Source of the DNA: Zoroaster sp. YZ-2022
Taxonomy: Eukaryota; Echinodermata; Asteroidea; Forcipulatida; Zoroasteridae
Assembly (NCBI GenBank): GCA_029582265.1
Contig: CM055816.1
Location: forward strand, 37,496,823 to 37,560,822
Reading direction: 5' to 3'
Length of the DNA: 64,000 nucleotides
Made by a program: the position numbers and the translations under genes. Positions 11,750-21,973 of this stretch are shown piece by piece. The stretch's first letter is position 1. Each line of letters starts with the position of its first letter. The notes below the pieces were generated by a model that saw only the letters and a program-made list of their open reading frames with translations, searched no databases and was not told the origin of the DNA.

Positions 11750-14033
11750 TCCAAACTCAGCGGCACACTTTTCGGGAAGGGTTATCCAGTGGAAGGTCAA
11801 TCCGGCCTGGTTTTAGGCACAGGGAATCATCAACCGGCTTGAAAGGGTTCACATGGGCTATATGGTTCTCTCCAAACATGAATGTATTTCTTCCGCAGAC
11901 GTTCCATTCAAATGTGATATTAGGTTCACTGCCTGCTTAGTGGATTCACTGCATCTTGTGGGGCTCTGTAGGCTGTATACCTCTTCTAGGGGTAGGTCGA
12001 AGGCAACCGGTGACTGTGCGCAGGGTATTGTTCCGGCTCCTGTCCACCACAGGAGTATGTTTGCTACTGCACCACACATTAGAGCAGAATTCAGCAGATA
12101 TATAAACAAAACTAGATTGAAAGTGCATAGGATGGCACTGGCTCTCCAAGTTCTTGTCATACAGCACAAGCTGGTACAAGCTGGACAAAAACCAGCATAA
12201 ACCGGCACAGGACGGCACAGGACGGTACAGGCCGGCACAAACTAATGAAGGTGAACAAACTAATGAAGTAATCTGTTGGTAACACCTATGGATAAAATGC
12301 ATTAAGGCTCAAAACTCCTCCAAATGGATATGGTGCTCCCCGGAGCGCCTTTGTGCCGTCATTGTGCTGTATGGCCAGAACTTGGAGAGCCAGTGCCATC
12401 CTATGCACTTTCAATACAGTTTTTATGTACATTTCTGCTGAATTATGTTCTTCTGTGTGGTGCAGTAGCAAACGTACTCCTGTGGTGGACAGGAGCCTGA
12501 ACGATACCCTGCGCACAGTCACCAGTTGCCTTCGACCTACCCCTAGAAGAGGTATACACCCAGTACCCATGTAATCAAACAAACAAACAAACAAACACGG
12601 GCAGACTTTCCCCCAGTACCCATGTAATCAATCAAGCAAACAAACGTAAACACGGGCAGGCTTTTGCCCGGCCTGTACCCAGTTATTACAAATAATCAAA
12701 CAAACACGGCCAGGCTTGCCCACAGTACCCAGGTATCACAAACTATGTAAACAGTCTCACAGAAGATTGCCTTTATGAGAATGGGAATAGCTGGCCATTG
12801 CTACCACCATCCCAACCTCCCCACCTGTCGGTTGGTGCCTGGGAGCCAAAGCATGGTTGGAAGAACAGAGTAGGTCAGAGGACAAGCTTCACAGGTGTGC
12901 TCAAATGTGATGTCGGTGCAGAGACGGTGGAAGAGCTGCCCGGGTGCATGGATGACAGGGGTTATTGGAACATCCGGAGGCGATCCCTCCGCGGGCGACC
13001 AAGTAGTACAAACTATGGGCACGCTTGCCCATCACATTACCCGGGATATACAAAAACATAATAGCTTGCCCACGTCACATCTTGTGACCCAAATACAAAC
13101 GGACAGGCTTGCCCAAATTGACATAGACTAGTAACGGGCTGATCAGTCCCCACCTTCCACCTTGGTTGCCAACAAGTCAAGTATTCTGTGGAGAGAAACA
13201 ACTCCTACGAATAATGATTGACAAGAAAAAAAATACACAAAAGCCGTAAATGCATAGTAATATTCCACCGCTTGAACCGACGGTTAAAGAAGTCCAGCCA
13301 TAACTGGGAGGAGCTAGCACTATGCTTACAAACAACTCGGCTTCTTATAGATGTTTCGCCCGTGTTTGGGCAGATTTGACAGTAACAAAAATAGATTTAA
13401 ATTGCTGTTTTGAATTGCTATTTTTCTGGTGTTAAGGAAGTTATAGCTTTTATTTGAGACGTTGAACGAAAAAAATCCGTCAAAGATTAGTACCAGTAAA
13501 TTTTTAATAAACCGAATTAATAAAATTAGGCGGGAACCTGCGTTTTAATCCTCAGGTTACACGTGACCACACAATTTATTGTATGTAACAGGCCAAGAGC
13601 GTGGTCAGTCTAGTCTTCCAATTGGCCAGTGCGGCTGTCAATCAAAATTAAGCAGGTTTGAAATATTTTAATTTCATAATTTTTGGGGTTTGTTTTCGTT
13701 TAACATCGATATTATCTTTCAAAATTTGTTGACTTTATAAATTCTTTTTTGTGGGTCGTCTTAGCCAAACAAGGGCGATATATCTTTAACATTATTTTAT
13801 AAACGGATATAAGTCAGTGTCCCATAAATTAAGCCAATCGCGCCAAAATGCGACCCATGAGAGAAAGGACGGCCACAACCATAACCATCAATACAGGTCT
13901 TGAGGTTCTACCTAATCCCGACCCCCTGGAGAAAGATGAACCCCATCATAATGGAACAAATGAACAAATTATGGTTTAAAATCAATACCCCTATGCGGCG
14001 GCTCACCGATCGAACGCCGATCGGATCGGCCAA
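11750..14033. repeat. Segmental duplicate block X, copy B
   Basis: Near-identical to 1-2283, with the same internal inverted repeat (about 11975-12556). Open frames are short and uninformative on both strands. The homology may begin before 11750, but the partner sequence would lie left of the window. Confidence 0.9.
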
Positions 14034-14367
14034 GTGTCGTGGCCGAGCGGTCTAGCTTACCGGACTCAAGTTCTGGTGTTGGCAGCAGAATGTGGGTTCG
14101 AATCCCGGCCGTGACACTTGTGTCCTTGAGCAAGACACTTAACCATAATTGCTTCTCTCCACCCAGGGGTTAAATGGGTACCTGTGAGGGCAGAGTTGAT
14201 TGATTAGCCCTATATGCGCTGTAATGGCAGCAATTGAGCTGTATACTCCCCAGGGAGCTGAGATAGTTTCTGGAATGATTTATGAGCCTTATGAGCCGGG
14301 GTAATAATATAATGCGCCTTGAGCACCACTCAGTTGGTGGATACGTGCGCTATATAAGTCCACACAT
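14034..14367 (+). mobile_element. tRNA-headed SINE, copy 2 (block B)
   Basis: Same element and same position in block B as the SINE at 2284, with the box-A-like GGCCGAGCGGTCTAGC and the box B GGTTCGAATCCC near 14096. It runs into a (TTC)n tail. The two copies were duplicated with their host block and are not independent insertions. Confidence 0.85.
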
Positions 14368-14419
14368 TCTTCTTCTTCTTCTTCTTCTTCTTCTTCTTCT
14401 TCTTCTTCTTCTTCTTCTT

Positions 14420-14449
<30 letters not shown>
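14368..14449. repeat. (TTC)27 microsatellite
   Basis: SINE tail in copy B, half the length of the copy-A array. Sequence on its right joins directly to block Y, with no LINE. Confidence 0.97.
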
Positions 14450-14450
<1 letters not shown>

Positions 14451-14451
14451 T

Positions 14452-15346
14452 TCAATTAATTGCCCTTACCTTCACAAGTGGTTCCATCACTAGTATATCC
14501 AGCACTACAACTCAATGGAACACTATCTGGTAGTAATTGAGCTGTATAGTAAGAAAACATATTAATATATTAGTATTTGAATATAGAATATGTCCAGTAA
14601 CACCGAAACTTTTATCGAATAGATAGTAAAAATTACCATTTACATGTATTTTGTTACATGAAAGCCATATAAAGATAAACATAAGACCACAGAACGGACT
14701 GGTACAGGCCTTCAGGGCATCTGCTACTCCTGTGTGTGGTCTATTTTTGTGAGTTTGTGTTGGCATTCAAACTGGGGACCTATAACAAAAGGGAAAATAG
14801 GTCCCCAATTGCTATCACAATAGGGAACAATAGGGTCCCCGTTTGCCAGGACAAAGAAATGGGACAAAGGAAGTCCCCAATTGCGGGCAAAAACAAACTT
14901 GGTGTGTTTGTGTGTGTGCGTGTTGTGTTCCGGGTGACCGCTTGGGTCTTAACTAAAATGAGTAGACATTATATGCACATTGTACATGTATACAGTATTA
15001 ATACACTGAACTGCCAGTGATTTCTTCTAGGAAATCACACAACTCAATACAAAATAATTTCACATTATTGACAGCGTGTTTGTTGTCATGTATGAGATAA
15101 TCATTTTTGTTCCTTTGCCGAGTACTCAACTTTTGTACACTAAATCATGAAAGTAGAACTGAGTATGTTTTTTCTTCTATTCGTTTCCAATAAATTATTT
15201 CATCATCTATAATTAAGATTTAATGCGACCTGTATTATTAAGTATTATTAATTTTAAGGTGCAATAAATAAGTATTTACGACGAATGATTTAAAAAAAGA
15301 TACTCTTGTTACCAGACATTCAGTGTCGTTTTCTGTGTTCTGTTTT
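14452..15346 (-). repeat. Segmental duplicate block Y, copy B
   Basis: Near-identical to 9428-10312 and, inverted, homologous to receptor intron 1 plus exon 2 (about 43376-44770). Landmarks include the reverse complement of ATATTCTATATTCAAATAC and the segment around 14690-14950 matching 44340-44460. Identity with copy A stops at about 15346, just before a hAT-type MITE. Confidence 0.9.
14470..14541 (-). pseudogene. Degenerate EGF exon remnant (copy B)
   Basis: The minus-strand acceptor TATACAG and donor GTAAGGGC bracket 72 bases. The end CSAGYTSDGTTCE is the end of the EGF module encoded at 44652-44765, but the first half reads AQLLPDSVPLS and lacks the front cysteines. The frame is open; no intact EGF domain can form. 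Confidence 0.6.
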
Positions 15347-15352
15347 CTGGGA

Positions 15353-15547
15353 CAGGGCCGTAGCGAAGGCAAAATGTTTTGGTGTGGTGGGGGGGGGGGG
15401 GTTGCGGGGGATAGGCGTGAAAAATATTCGAGTAGTGGTGTTGAACAATTTTATTCTCCGAAAAAGTGCCGAACGAGGGTGAGGTGGGGATAGGTGTTAG
15501 ACTTTTCCCCAAAATTTTACACCCACCCTCCATTGGCTACGGCCCTG
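15353..15547. mobile_element. hAT-type MITE with CAGGGCCGTAGC termini
   Basis: The ends CAGGGCCGTAGCGAAGG and GGCTACGGCCCTG form terminal inverted repeats; CAGGG-type ends are typical of hAT elements. The inside is G-rich and non-coding. I could not identify a clear 8-bp target duplication, so the superfamily rests on the termini. Confidence 0.6.
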
Positions 15548-16343
15548 ATCCAGAATCCTTTAGCTTTCAATTCATGCCTGAAGTTTACCGCCCATGATTA
15601 TGAACCTGGTAAATTCAATTATTATAGTGGGTTGTTTGGTTCCGTTACGGCACAATTTGATGATGATTAATGGAGGTAATTGCTATAAATCACATGAGAG
15701 ATCCTGTAAACACTAGTCCTGAGTGGGCAATTTGGTGGGTGGGGAGGGATACGGGCTTGGTTGGTCAGTCGGTCGATGGTTTGGGTAGTTGGTTGATTGA
15801 TAACAAATTAAAAACAATAATACAAACAACCAGAGGCAAGTCAAGAAAAGTTCTTCTTACCGTTGCATCTTGAACTCTGTATAAACACCAACATTATGTG
15901 TATCAACAGATACACAAATGCCATCACTGTCAAGTTTGTAACTCAACGAATAAAAGAAATCTAAAAGCAGGGACGTCTACAGAAAAAAGTGAAAGATTAT
16001 TTCAACAGTTTAATTTTGTTTATAAAAATACATAATGAGGCAGTTAAAAATAATCGAAAAGAAAGTGGATGATGTGACAATTGTCTTACAGACCTGTTCA
16101 AATTCAAACAGTCTAAGTGAGGTCTGACCTTTTCAAAAAAATAATTGTTGACGTCATCACAGCTTTTAGCGCCCTCTAGCAGTAGGTTAAAAAAATCACT
16201 GTTTACTATTTCGAATTTCACCAAATGTAACACAGACAACAATCACAGTACACATGAACATGAACTGTGAAGTATAAAATCAGTCATACACACTGGTAAC
16301 GGGCCTACGAATTAATAGAAATTGAATTATGTGAATATGTGGA
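15548..16343. other. No recognisable feature
   Basis: AT-rich unique sequence. Short open frames have no domain similarity I recognise. Confidence 0.5.
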
Positions 16344-16550
16344 GTGTCGTGGCCGAGCGGTCTAGTGCATCGAACTCAGGTTCTGGTGGTGTCAGAATGT
16401 GGGTTCGAATCCAGGACTGAGCAAGCCACTTAACCATAATTGCTTCGTCCTTCGGATGGGACGTTAAGTCGTAGGTCCCTTGTACTAGTTTACAGGCGTC
16501 CGAGCTACAGTGCTTAAGTGTGCTTTTGAGGCATCCTTGGTTTCATTACC
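16344..16550 (+). mobile_element. tRNA-headed SINE, different body
   Basis: The head GTGTCGTGGCCGAGCGGTCT and box B GGTTCGAATCC match the SINE family at 2284, but after CATAATTGCTTC the body diverges (CGTCCTTCGGATGGGACG), suggesting a related subfamily or recombinant. It ends indistinctly near 16550 with no long microsatellite tail. Confidence 0.7.
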
Positions 16551-17395
16551 GAGAAATGTATGATAAGAGATCTTGCCTTTGATCGATTTTGCAAGTACAT
16601 GTACACAGTGCAGTGTGATATGTTAATCTATGAATGCAGCATGTTTTGTAATAGCCCCACAGAATGAACAAAATTAATCTTAATCACAAATCAAAATCCT
16701 CGGATACGGAAAATAGTCATTTTAAAATTGCAAAAAAAAACAATTCCCGGGACATTTTGTCTGCAAATTGCAGCTTTGGACGAAAACATTGTTTTGTAAA
16801 TAATATGAAGCCGTTTTTCAAACAAATTGCTGGTTTTTATCAATTTTGAATTATTTTGAATTATTGAATTATTTTGCATTCACCCAAAACACGAAGAACG
16901 TAACCATAAATTGATAATAAATTGTTACGAAAAATATACGAAAAATATATGAAACATGTTTAAAACTGTACCACTGGTGTTTCGTCGAATCTTAAAAAAC
17001 ATGAGCATCTATTGTAATCTATTTCTCGAAAATAAGAAGGTTGAAAAATTCTAAGGCCTACAATCATTATTTTCTAAATATCAAGGTAGACCTTCCATTA
17101 TTCACACAAGCGGGTGTGGGTCAAAGGTTCAACATAATATTTAAAAAACGGCACAAACAAGTAGTATTCGTTTGTGGGCTTATCGTCGAAAAAAGTCAAC
17201 CGTATGCAACTTCGGGTACAATCTTTGAAAATTTCATGGATTATTCTTCAAACCATAAAGAATCCAAATCAATTTTTTCGAGGCATTTTTCGAACTAAAA
17301 CGCAGACGACGAAACGAAAATTAACGTAAAGCCTACACTTTTTCCCACTTGACGCACCACGCCTGTTACACTGTGCAATAGTATTCTCAATTAGG
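16551..17395. other. No recognisable gene
   Basis: AT-rich, with short imperfect inverted pieces (for example near 17265-17295). No domain or repeat family recognised. Confidence 0.45.
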
Positions 17396-17469
17396 TAAAA
17401 CTTGTAGCTTTGCATGGTGAAGAGGATAAGTAAGACTAATTACGGTGACACCATGTGAAATTCTCAATT

Positions 17470-17509
17470 GAGTAGTCGATCAGAATGCTCTATCTGATCG
17501 TCCTCAGGA
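17470..17509 (-). ncRNA. Hammerhead-ribozyme-like remnant of the Penelope element
   Basis: On the minus strand the order is CTGAGGA (fits the CUGANGA core), then a perfect 8-bp stem CGATCAGA...TCTGATCG closing an 8-base loop, then GACTAC where an active ribozyme would have GAAAC. The related fragment at 55331 has the intact CGAAACGTCGAG after its stem strand but lacks the CUGANGA half. Penelope-like elements are known to carry hammerhead motifs in their terminal regions. Given the altered GAAA box this copy is probably not self-cleaving. Confidence 0.55.
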
Positions 17510-17684
17510 GAATGCCGGACTCTGGGAAATGCTGCTGGAGGATTACGCGATGACAGGATGCTGGAGGATTAGTTCGTTGAGGCGTGCAGGCGGGAACTGT
17601 GGATCCTAGGAGTTGGGGGAAGGAGTGTGTGCTCACTGAACCGAATCAGTTGAAAACAAGCACGGGGGGGAGGGGGTGGTAGAC

Positions 17685-18083
17685 TTAGGATATAGGAGAT
17701 CCCTCAGTCTGGGGTGGGTTATGGACTTTGGATATAGAAGATCCTTCAATCCGCAGTAATGGTAGCCATATGTCGCTGATGTAGAAGCCAATATCCTGTG
17801 GCACAGTGTCGTGTTTGACGATCTCGATGGCCTCTCTGATGCGTCTGGGGTGCCATGTATATATGGGTGTGATGTGTTGGGCGGCCTGCCAGTCGATTTG
17901 GTGGTCCTTGATGTGTGAGTGCTTGACGATGGCTGACTTTTCGAAGTCTCCTCTGCAGCCGTGCGCTCGGTGTTCTTTGAGTCTGATGGGGAGATTCCGT
18001 CCTGTTTCGCCGATGTACACCTTACCGCACTCACAGGGGATCCGGTAGACTCCCGCTCTGTTGCTGGGATCCGGTTTATCCTT
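17685..18083 (-). pseudogene. GIY-YIG endonuclease domain of Penelope-like element
   Basis: The frame opens with AGVYRIPCECGKVYIGETGR, the VYxIPC...CGKxYIGETGR signature of Penelope GIY-YIG domains, followed by NLPIRLKEHRAH with the catalytic Arg and His positions, and then AIVKHSHIKDHQIDW. This domain nicks target DNA for element insertion. The frame is open to 17685, but the RT upstream is interrupted, so no whole protein is made. Confidence 0.85.
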
Positions 18084-18344
18084 GTGGGATACGAGTTACG
18101 CTTTCATGCCTCAGTCAATTGCTGGCAATCATCAGTTGCAACTTGCAAGTACTCAGACTAGTTAGAACCGGGTTGTCTCCAGTCTTATTTTTGGATAAAA
18201 CATAATTGATGTTTTCCAAACGGTTGTAATGTGTCCCGTTTTTGTATGAGTTCGTTCGTTTGTTGTGTTTATGTGATTTGTTCCTCTAGTAAAGAGAGCA
18301 GAACAACATTAAGTGTTTCATCTGGTTCTTCAAAAAAGCCAGAT

Positions 18345-18530
18345 ATGACTGGCACTGGCAAAACCCTTAACTTGGATCCAATTTTCAAAAGTGACCTCCC
18401 AAATTTTCCCAACAGCATTTCAGGATTTTTCTTTTTCCATCAAAATCTAGAGAAAATATGGCGACATGAAAATCTCAAACTGGTCCCTGGGGTTTCTGGG
18501 AGTGAGTTTCTCAGTTGATCCTTTTGGATC
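18345..18530 (+). repeat. Dispersed repeat; intact counterpart of the host site of the second LINE
   Basis: The segment from GACTGGCACTGGCAAAACCC to about GTTTCTGGGAGTGAG is shared with 59390-59490 joined to 63079-63160. Here it is uninterrupted, so it represents the pre-insertion form of the site that the LINE at 59491-63078 entered. Family unknown. It sits between the RT and endonuclease parts of the Penelope element. Confidence 0.75.
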
Positions 18531-18539
18531 TGTATTTGT

Positions 18540-19046
18540 GAGATTTACTCGGATTAATTTCTCCCGAATGTTTTGAGCCTTTCTGAATGCAACAAAGGGA
18601 AATATTTCCGAGAGTTTGTTGATTTTGTTGTATCAGAGGCCAATGTTTGTTTACTGCTTGTTTCACATCTTTTTTGGTTTACGAAACGGATTATAAGTCG
18701 TTGTTTTGTTTATCTTTTGGTAATTTGTGAATCAGTTTGACTGGTTGGCCCCTGATACTTTGTGTTGCGTTGTTTATCTCAGTTTGAGTATAGCCTCTGG
18801 CTAATAATTTTTGGTGAGAAATTTTGACTTTTTCTGTGAAATCTTCCTCATTGTTGGTGTTTCTATATAGCATATCACAGAGTTTCTCAGTAGATAAATG
18901 CTTTGAACACATGCGGTGGGTGTGATGGGGTTCTGTGTAGAAACTGGTATGTTTCTGTAGGTTTGGTGTACACTTTTGTATCTAGTTATACCACCATGTT
19001 TGCCGGATATGATCAGCCTGTTGTAGGATTTTATTTTCGAGATCAT
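18540..19046 (-). pseudogene. Penelope-like RT, C-terminal (thumb) part
   Basis: On the minus strand MISKIKSYNRLIISG and HGGITRYKSVHQTYRNIPVS are followed by SIYLLRNSVICYIETP and, in another frame, LLARGYTQTEINNATQSI; near 18590 FPFVAFRKAQNIREKLIRV matches the segment that precedes the endonuclease in Penelope RTs. At least two frames are used, so it is decayed. It is cut at 19046 by the insertion 19049-20400. Confidence 0.65.
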
Positions 19047-19048
19047 AT

Positions 19049-20400
19049 TGTTACGAATCTTACCCTTTCATTTTGATAAATATTAGCACCCTCTATTTCA
19101 CTCTTCCACTTCCAATATATTGCTTACGATGCAATTTCAAGCAGTGAGTCCCAGGGTTTGTTTCCCCGGACCCTCGATTGTCCGCTATGAGTATGCAATC
19201 CATACAAGGACGCTACTTTTGCTCATGCATATCCAGCGCCAACGCAATGCATAATGCAACACCAGCGAGAGCCTTGCGTGCGTGCCACACCCTCCCGCCA
19301 CGTGGCTTGGAGCCGTCCTTTGGACTTAGTCTATTTTTCTCCTACTTTCCTCGGAGTCAACCCTACACGCCGAACACGGTTCGTGGGTGTAGCACGGCCA
19401 AACAGTCTCCGTGACTGACCCGCTCAGTCATAGGCCTTGGTCCGTGTGCCGTGCTCCCATGCGCAACCCGCTGCTCCCCTCATGCTGTAGCTTAGCATCC
19501 CCAGTAAGCATTACCCCTAGAACACGCCCTCCTTTCTAAGTTGTCACTCACTTTACTTTCGTCAAATACATTTCCTTATATGGAAGAAGGACCTGTTGTA
19601 TACCCTGATTTTGCACACGTTTCTACCCTTAGACGCGGAAGGCAAGCTTCTCATTGGCTAAGACGCTAAATTAGGCTAATGTTTTATTCATTCCTAGGCC
19701 CCGGATTTCTATTTAAACCCAGAGATTTCCTGATCTCGGGGAAGTGCAATTCCGAATGAAATCTATGCGACTCGATCCGATCCATGATGGTGCGATATAC
19801 CCATGCACGGATTACCGCACGGGCAAACTGGGCACGTGCCCCGGGCCCAGGAGCCAATAGGGGCCCTTGGTTTTCAAAAAAAAAAAAAAAAAGCATAGTA
19901 CTAGTAGTATTATGCGCGTGTATGGGCCCGTGGTGAATTTGTGCCCAGGGCCTGTGCTCATGATGATCCGTCCATGGATATACCGAACTATTACGGTCCA
20001 GAGCCTCGTTCGTTGAACCAATGGTGCAGAGCGTCGATAATTATGACCATTGGTTCGCCTAGCTATACGGTCTGATACACACTCTGGTCCCGTCCAGACA
20101 CTCCGTAGCCCTGGTGGTCCCCGTCATAGAGACCGCCCAGCCGACCGTCTCTCGGTATAGCAGTGCCCGTACCGTATACCGAGTGACAAGCCGCATGAAC
20201 GAACGATGGTCCCCACTGACTGTACCCAATAGTTGGTATTCGTACACCCTATTCGGAACTTGGCACAAGTATATAAGTTTAACTATTGACATGTATACGC
20301 TACCACTCCTGTCATACATGTTATTTAGTGCCTGTTATTATTGTTAAGTAGTGATGTTAATAATAATAAACCAACCCCATTGATTGAGATTGTCACAACA
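19049..20400 (+). mobile_element. Insertion in Penelope element, possible solo LTR
   Basis: The segment interrupts the RT and starts TGTTACGAATC and ends TTGTCACAACA, giving TGTT...AACA ends. Near the right end are a TATA-like AGTATATAAG (about 20269) and an AATAAA (about 20365), the order expected in a plus-strand LTR. I see no target-site duplication and no internal genes, so other origins are possible. It contains a hAT-type MITE at 19802-19976. Confidence 0.35.
19802..19976. mobile_element. hAT-type MITE with perfect 8-bp target duplication
   Basis: The 175-bp element starts CATGCACGGAT and ends ATCCGTCCATG (terminal inverted repeat with one mismatch) and is flanked by GATATACC at 19794-19801 and 19977-19984. 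An 8-bp duplication is the hAT hallmark. The inside is GC-rich with an A17 run and has no coding capacity. Confidence 0.85.
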
Positions 20401-21480
20401 AAGTTTGTGTCCGACTATTATTTGTTGACCCGCAATAGTGGGGAATGCAACAATATAATGTTATGTCACAAATTTCCGGATTGCAGAACCGATTTTCTGG
20501 AGGTAGATTTTATTTTTGCAAATTGGAAACAATTTCTGTTGAGTATTAGTTCCAGAAATTTTCGGATGTATTTGTTGATGAACTATGGATAGTTGGTTTG
20601 GTCGATGGCATTGCATACACAGTTTATTGCCTCGGTTTGACGGATATTTGTGTACATTTTAACAACATGGAGATGGACTCGAACATTCACTTATACAGTA
20701 TAATTTGGTCTTCCAACAAAGGGTGTGCCTGTTGGCGGAGTTATTGTGAATTTTCGGTAGAAAATACATTGTTGGAATGTGACATGCCTGTGAGCTCAGA
20801 TCGAGATATGCCAGAGTGTGTTTGTCGAGAATGTGTTGTTTCGCATTTCGGTTAGGACATTATGAAGTAAAAGGATGGTTTCTTGATCGAACTCGGTGTA
20901 GTGCTTTGACTTGGTTCCAAGTCTGTGATCGTGGTTTTATGTCTGCCTGAAGCCAATACGGCTCTGCAGTACCAGTATCGCATTAAATAGCGCCCTCTTG
21001 TGTATTAACCTCCGACATTATCCCTCGCGAGTTAGGGCTGTGATAGCCAGTTGGGGTAAACGGCGTTTTGCGTGGCTGATGCAGACAAAAATAACCGCGA
21101 TCTCAGACTTGAAATCAAGTCTATGTAGTGCTCTGATTCGAGATGTTTGTATCCAACCTGTAGGTATTCGGAGCGGTTCATAATGAAGATGCCTCTTCCT
21201 GGTTTGATCACAATTTCAGGGTTGTTCCTCAGATATTTGAGGGCTGATAGTTCAGGGTTTGTCATGTTATTTTTCTGAGTTCTCAGACGAATGTGAGCAA
21301 GTTCATATTTTGTGGCTTCCAAATAGTTTTCAAGTGTTAAACTCTGTGTAGTTTTTGGATGCCAAGTGGATGGTGGTTTGAACGGATGGGTTTTGGAAGG
21401 TTTGTTATGTATTAGGAATTCAATTCTCAGTTCTCCTTTGGAAGACGTCAAAGTTGGAACAAAGTTTAAACCTTTACACA
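20401..21480 (-). pseudogene. Penelope-like RT, N-terminal and palm part
   Basis: The minus strand at 21451-21032 gives a frame with LSALKYLRNNPEIVIKPGRG and FIMNRSEYLQVGYKHLESEHY, matching the conserved IVIKPADKG...MDRxxY block. Further on are YFLPKIHNN (about 20790) and, in another frame, KMYTNIRQTEAI with FLELILNRNCFQF (about 20640-20530), corresponding to LYTNIP and the following helix. Stops and frame changes are frequent. The YIDD-type catalytic motif that should follow is lost at the insertion beginning at 20400. Confidence 0.7.
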
Positions 21481-21698
21481 GAGCATTTTTTTCAATTTGA
21501 GATAGTTTTGCTTTGGAAAGGTTTGTGATGAATTGTTCACTTTCTTCTACTAGTGTAGTCAGTAGACTATTTTTGTATTTTTGTAAGTGAAAATTGTTTC
21601 ATTTTCTGTTTTGACTGTGAACGTTTTGGGGGTTTTTCGTAAATTTCCGTGTTCTCATAGTCGGTAGATAATTTAGTTATGAATAACATATACTTATA

Positions 21699-21700
<2 letters not shown>

Positions 21701-21729
<29 letters not shown>
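21701..21729. repeat. (ATT)n microsatellite
   Basis: About nine to ten ATT units near the outer edge of the Penelope-like element. Confidence 0.9.
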
Positions 21730-21812
21730 AGATAGTTGGGTTGACAAGTGGCACTTGTATAAGTGGTCAAGGTTTTTGTTCCTTTTTATATATGTATTTA
21801 TATGTATATATA

Positions 21813-21971
21813 CTGAACAGCAAAAGAAACGCAAGTTCACAAATTGAAAGCATTTTTCATTAAATGAGTGATTAGAATCAAAATGGTTTGTCTTCTGTTT
21901 GAAAACTTGACAAGACCTCGGACTTGCGTTTCTTTTGCTGTCCTCGGACTTGCGTTTCTTTTGCTGTTCAG
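21813..21971. mobile_element. TA-flanked MITE (Tc1/mariner type)
   Basis: Perfect 24-bp terminal inverted repeats begin CTGAACAGCAAAAGAAACGC and end with its reverse complement; TA dinucleotides flank both ends (21811-21812 and 21972-21973). The right terminal repeat is partly duplicated in tandem (GCGTTTCTTTTGCTGT occurs twice, 24 bases apart). Non-coding. Confidence 0.85.
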
Positions 21972-21973
21972 TA

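Larger units (their letters stand above)
17396..21600 (-). mobile_element. Penelope-like retroelement, broken and multiply invaded
   Basis: Read on the minus strand: an N-terminal and palm RT region (about 21480-20401), a thumb region (19046-18540), a GIY-YIG endonuclease (18083-17685) and a terminal region with a hammerhead-like motif (17509-17470). This order is that of endonuclease-bearing Penelope-like elements. The coding parts are scattered over several frames with stops. The gap between 19049 and 20400 is a foreign insertion, and a dispersed repeat occupies about 18345-18530. Outer limits are approximate. A fragment of the same terminal region lies at 55331-55440. Confidence 0.8.

Noticed and set aside
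11858..12302. Cysteine-rich minus-strand frames in block X (also at 110-553)
   Set aside because: Frames shift between the two near-identical copies through one-base differences, which argues against coding constraint, and no ordered cysteine module is visible.
16000..16240. 81-codon minus-strand frame
   Set aside because: No recognisable domain, no splice or promoter context and no repeat relation; treated as chance.
19049..20400. Full LTR retrotransposon
   Set aside because: No gag, protease, RT or integrase frames and no second LTR in the window; retained only as a possible solo LTR.
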